A stretch of DNA of 5,632 bases, from contig JALOTS010000166.1 of the NCBI GenBank assembly GCA_025457785.1, positions 1-5,632 on the forward strand. Direction: 5' to 3'. Both the position numbers and the translations under genes were made by a program. Positions 4,585-5,632 of this stretch are shown piece after piece; the first letter of the stretch is position 1, and every line of letters starts with the position of its first letter. The stretch comes from Pontiellaceae bacterium. Its GTDB lineage: Bacteria; Verrucomicrobiota; Kiritimatiellia; Kiritimatiellales; Tichowtungiaceae. The notes beneath the pieces were generated by a model. It made no database searches, was not told where the DNA came from, and worked only from the letters and a program-made list of their open reading frames with translations.

Positions 4585-5514
4585 TCAGGGAGTTTCCTCA
4601 GCACCGGTCTCGCCAAGACAATCTGTGGCTCTATGGAACAACTCCTCGTCATGAATTGTCGCCACCCACTTCGCTGCGGTTTTCCGATCCTTCTGAACCC
4701 ACCGCTGAACAATGCCGACGACTGCATTATTCAGCGCCGTTCCCGGAGTAATCTTCTGCACGGCAAACTGCGCCGCGCCTGCCGGGTCGCTCTCGCCCCA
4801 GGCCGTCGTGACATTGACCAGCACATTATCTCTCAACACCTTATCCGGGATCTGATCGGCCCATCCTGCCGCCTTCTCAGGATCACTCGCCGCCCATTGC
4901 AACGCCGCATAGTTAATCAGATCATCGCGTTCCTGATCAGGCTTCAGTGAACCGGCGGCCAATGTAAGCGCCGTTACCGGTTCCGTTCTGGCGGCTTCGT
5001 AACTTAGAGACCGGATCGCATGGTTCCGGTCTTCCCCTTCGGGCAACTGCCACACCCAGTTAATTCCCGCTTTAACATCCTGTTCGGCGAACGCAATCGC
5101 CACTGCAGTCAATGCGTCTGTTTTCGCGTCGCCGGACGGCATATTCTGAACCCACTTCGCGGCAGCTTTCACATCATGTTCTGCCCACTGCCGGATCAAA
5201 TCAACAATCCGTTCCCGCACACCTTCCGTACCCGCCTGTGACTGAAGATGTCGGAGCGCGGTCAACACATCGCTTAACACAAAACCTTTATCGGGGCTCT
5301 CCGCAGCCGGCGCAACAGATGCATCGGAATCCAATGAAACAGGGGTTTCAGCGCGGGCGGAACCCGCAGATACGCGTTCAACGTCAACCGCTGTTTCTGC
5401 AACAGAAAAAGGGATGGACGAGTTACCTTTCACATTAAAGCGGGCAACCCATACCCCTCCCGCCAGAATCACTCCCGCCAGAACCAAAAAACCTGCTGTC
5501 CGTTTTATACTCAT
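4585..5514 (-). CDS. Exported or membrane-anchored protein with six Trp-rich helical repeats, function unknown
   Basis: This 309-residue protein has Lys4-Arg5 followed by a hydrophobic segment at 6-24. That is a signal peptide without an obvious cleavage site or an uncleaved anchor; there is no lipobox Cys. Residues about 27-76 are a Ser/Ala/Val/Glu-rich linker. From about 101 to 293 there are six units of 31-33 residues with the pattern (I/V/L)-x5-W-(A/V)-x-x-D-x-x-x-A-A-x-W-(V/A)-x-x-(I/L/M)-P, starting near 101, 132, 164, 197, 229 and 262; the third is most degenerate. The repeats should form an alpha-helical solenoid, suggesting protein binding in the periplasm or at the membrane. No catalytic motif is visible. 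AAGGG lies seven bases before the ATG. Similar repeat proteins are, from general knowledge, frequent in Verrucomicrobiota and relatives. It is transcribed towards the HMG-CoA reductase gene, so it is not in its operon. Confidence 0.85.
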   Translation of the reverse strand: MSIKRTAGFLVLAGVILAGGVWVARFNVKGNSSIPFSVAETAVDVERVSAGSARAETPVSLDSDASVAPAAESPDKGFVLSDVLTALRHLQSQAGTEGVRERIVDLIRQWAEHDVKAAAKWVQNMPSGDAKTDALTAVAIAFAEQDVKAGINWVWQLPEGEDRNHAIRSLSYEAARTEPVTALTLAAGSLKPDQERDDLINYAALQWAASDPEKAAGWADQIPDKVLRDNVLVNVTTAWGESDPAGAAQFAVQKITPGTALNNAVVGIVQRWVQKDRKTAAKWVATIHDEELFHRATDCLGETGAEETP

Positions 5515-5632
5515 ACACCTGCCCTTCTATGCAAACCGGCGGCTCTGAATCTATATAAACCGCCAAATTCAATTTTTGTCCGGAAAACCTATCATTTTTG
5601 CACAGTAAAAAAAGGATATTCAAAACCATAAA
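5515..5632 (-). promoter_or_regulatory. Upstream region of the repeat-protein gene
   Basis: This AT-rich 118-base stretch must contain the leader of the minus-strand gene unless it is in an operon reaching past the window edge. Read on the minus strand it contains TTTATATAGATT as a possible -10 region, about 40 bases before the ATG, but no -35 hexamer at correct spacing. GGCGG at 5538-5542 and CCGCC at 5560-5564 form an inverted repeat flanking that TATA stretch, so it could be an operator or a leader hairpin. No gene is seen here. Confidence 0.3.

Noticed and set aside
4500..4751. Plus-strand frame of 83 codons starting ATG with GGGGAA upstream
   Set aside because: Most of it is antisense to the repeat-protein gene, the composition is arginine- and proline-rich shadow-like, and nothing is recognisable.
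5435..5629. Minus-strand frame of 64 codons beginning MVLNILFLLCKN
   Set aside because: It overlaps the start of the repeat-protein gene in another frame and its C-terminal part is low-complexity shadow sequence; no ribosome-binding site is evident.

Overview
The window looks like ordinary chromosomal DNA from a free-living bacterium. Base composition is close to balanced and slightly GC-rich by eye. Four recognisable genes lie on the plus strand and one repeat protein of unknown function lies on the minus strand. The repeat protein is built from about 32-residue Trp-rich helical units of the kind that, from general knowledge, are common in the Planctomycetes-Verrucomicrobia-Chlamydiae group (Verrucomicrobiota, Kiritimatiellota, Lentisphaerota). 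That is the best guess for the source, but it is an inference from one protein and the taxonomy is not settled.

Layout: (1) Bases 1-96 may hold the last codons of an upstream gene; the reading frame is not certain. (2) 101-1516 encodes a malic enzyme with an N-terminal ACT-like domain. (3) 1517-1829 is a 313-base non-coding gap. It holds a UUCG-capped hairpin, a terminator-like hairpin with T-rich loop and tail, a sigma70-type promoter and two inverted repeats around that promoter. (4) 1830-2273 encodes an Rrf2-family regulator with three Cys residues in the iron-sulfur-ligand region. It is followed 11 bases later by (5) cysK (2285-3211), O-acetylserine sulfhydrylase, which is very likely in the same operon. 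(6) 3212-3355 is a GC-rich gap with several small hairpins. (7) 3356-4381 encodes a class I HMG-CoA reductase of the short type known from Streptomyces mevalonate clusters, with all four catalytic residues in place. (8) 4382-4584 is the gap between convergent genes. (9) 4585-5514 on the minus strand encodes the membrane-anchored or exported repeat protein. (10) 5515-5632 is its upstream region.

The best-supported functional unit is the Rrf2-cysK pair: a cysteine-synthesis gene next to its probable regulator, which may sense an iron-sulfur cluster or cysteine status. HMG-CoA reductase indicates use of the mevalonate route to isoprenoids, but no other mevalonate gene is in view. Malic enzyme links malate to pyruvate and yields reducing power. 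I found no mobile element, CRISPR array, tRNA, rRNA or phage gene, and no clearly undescribed system. The points most worth checking are the non-coding gap 1517-1829, the Cys spacing of the Rrf2 protein, the apparently unlinked class I HMG-CoA reductase and the repeat protein.
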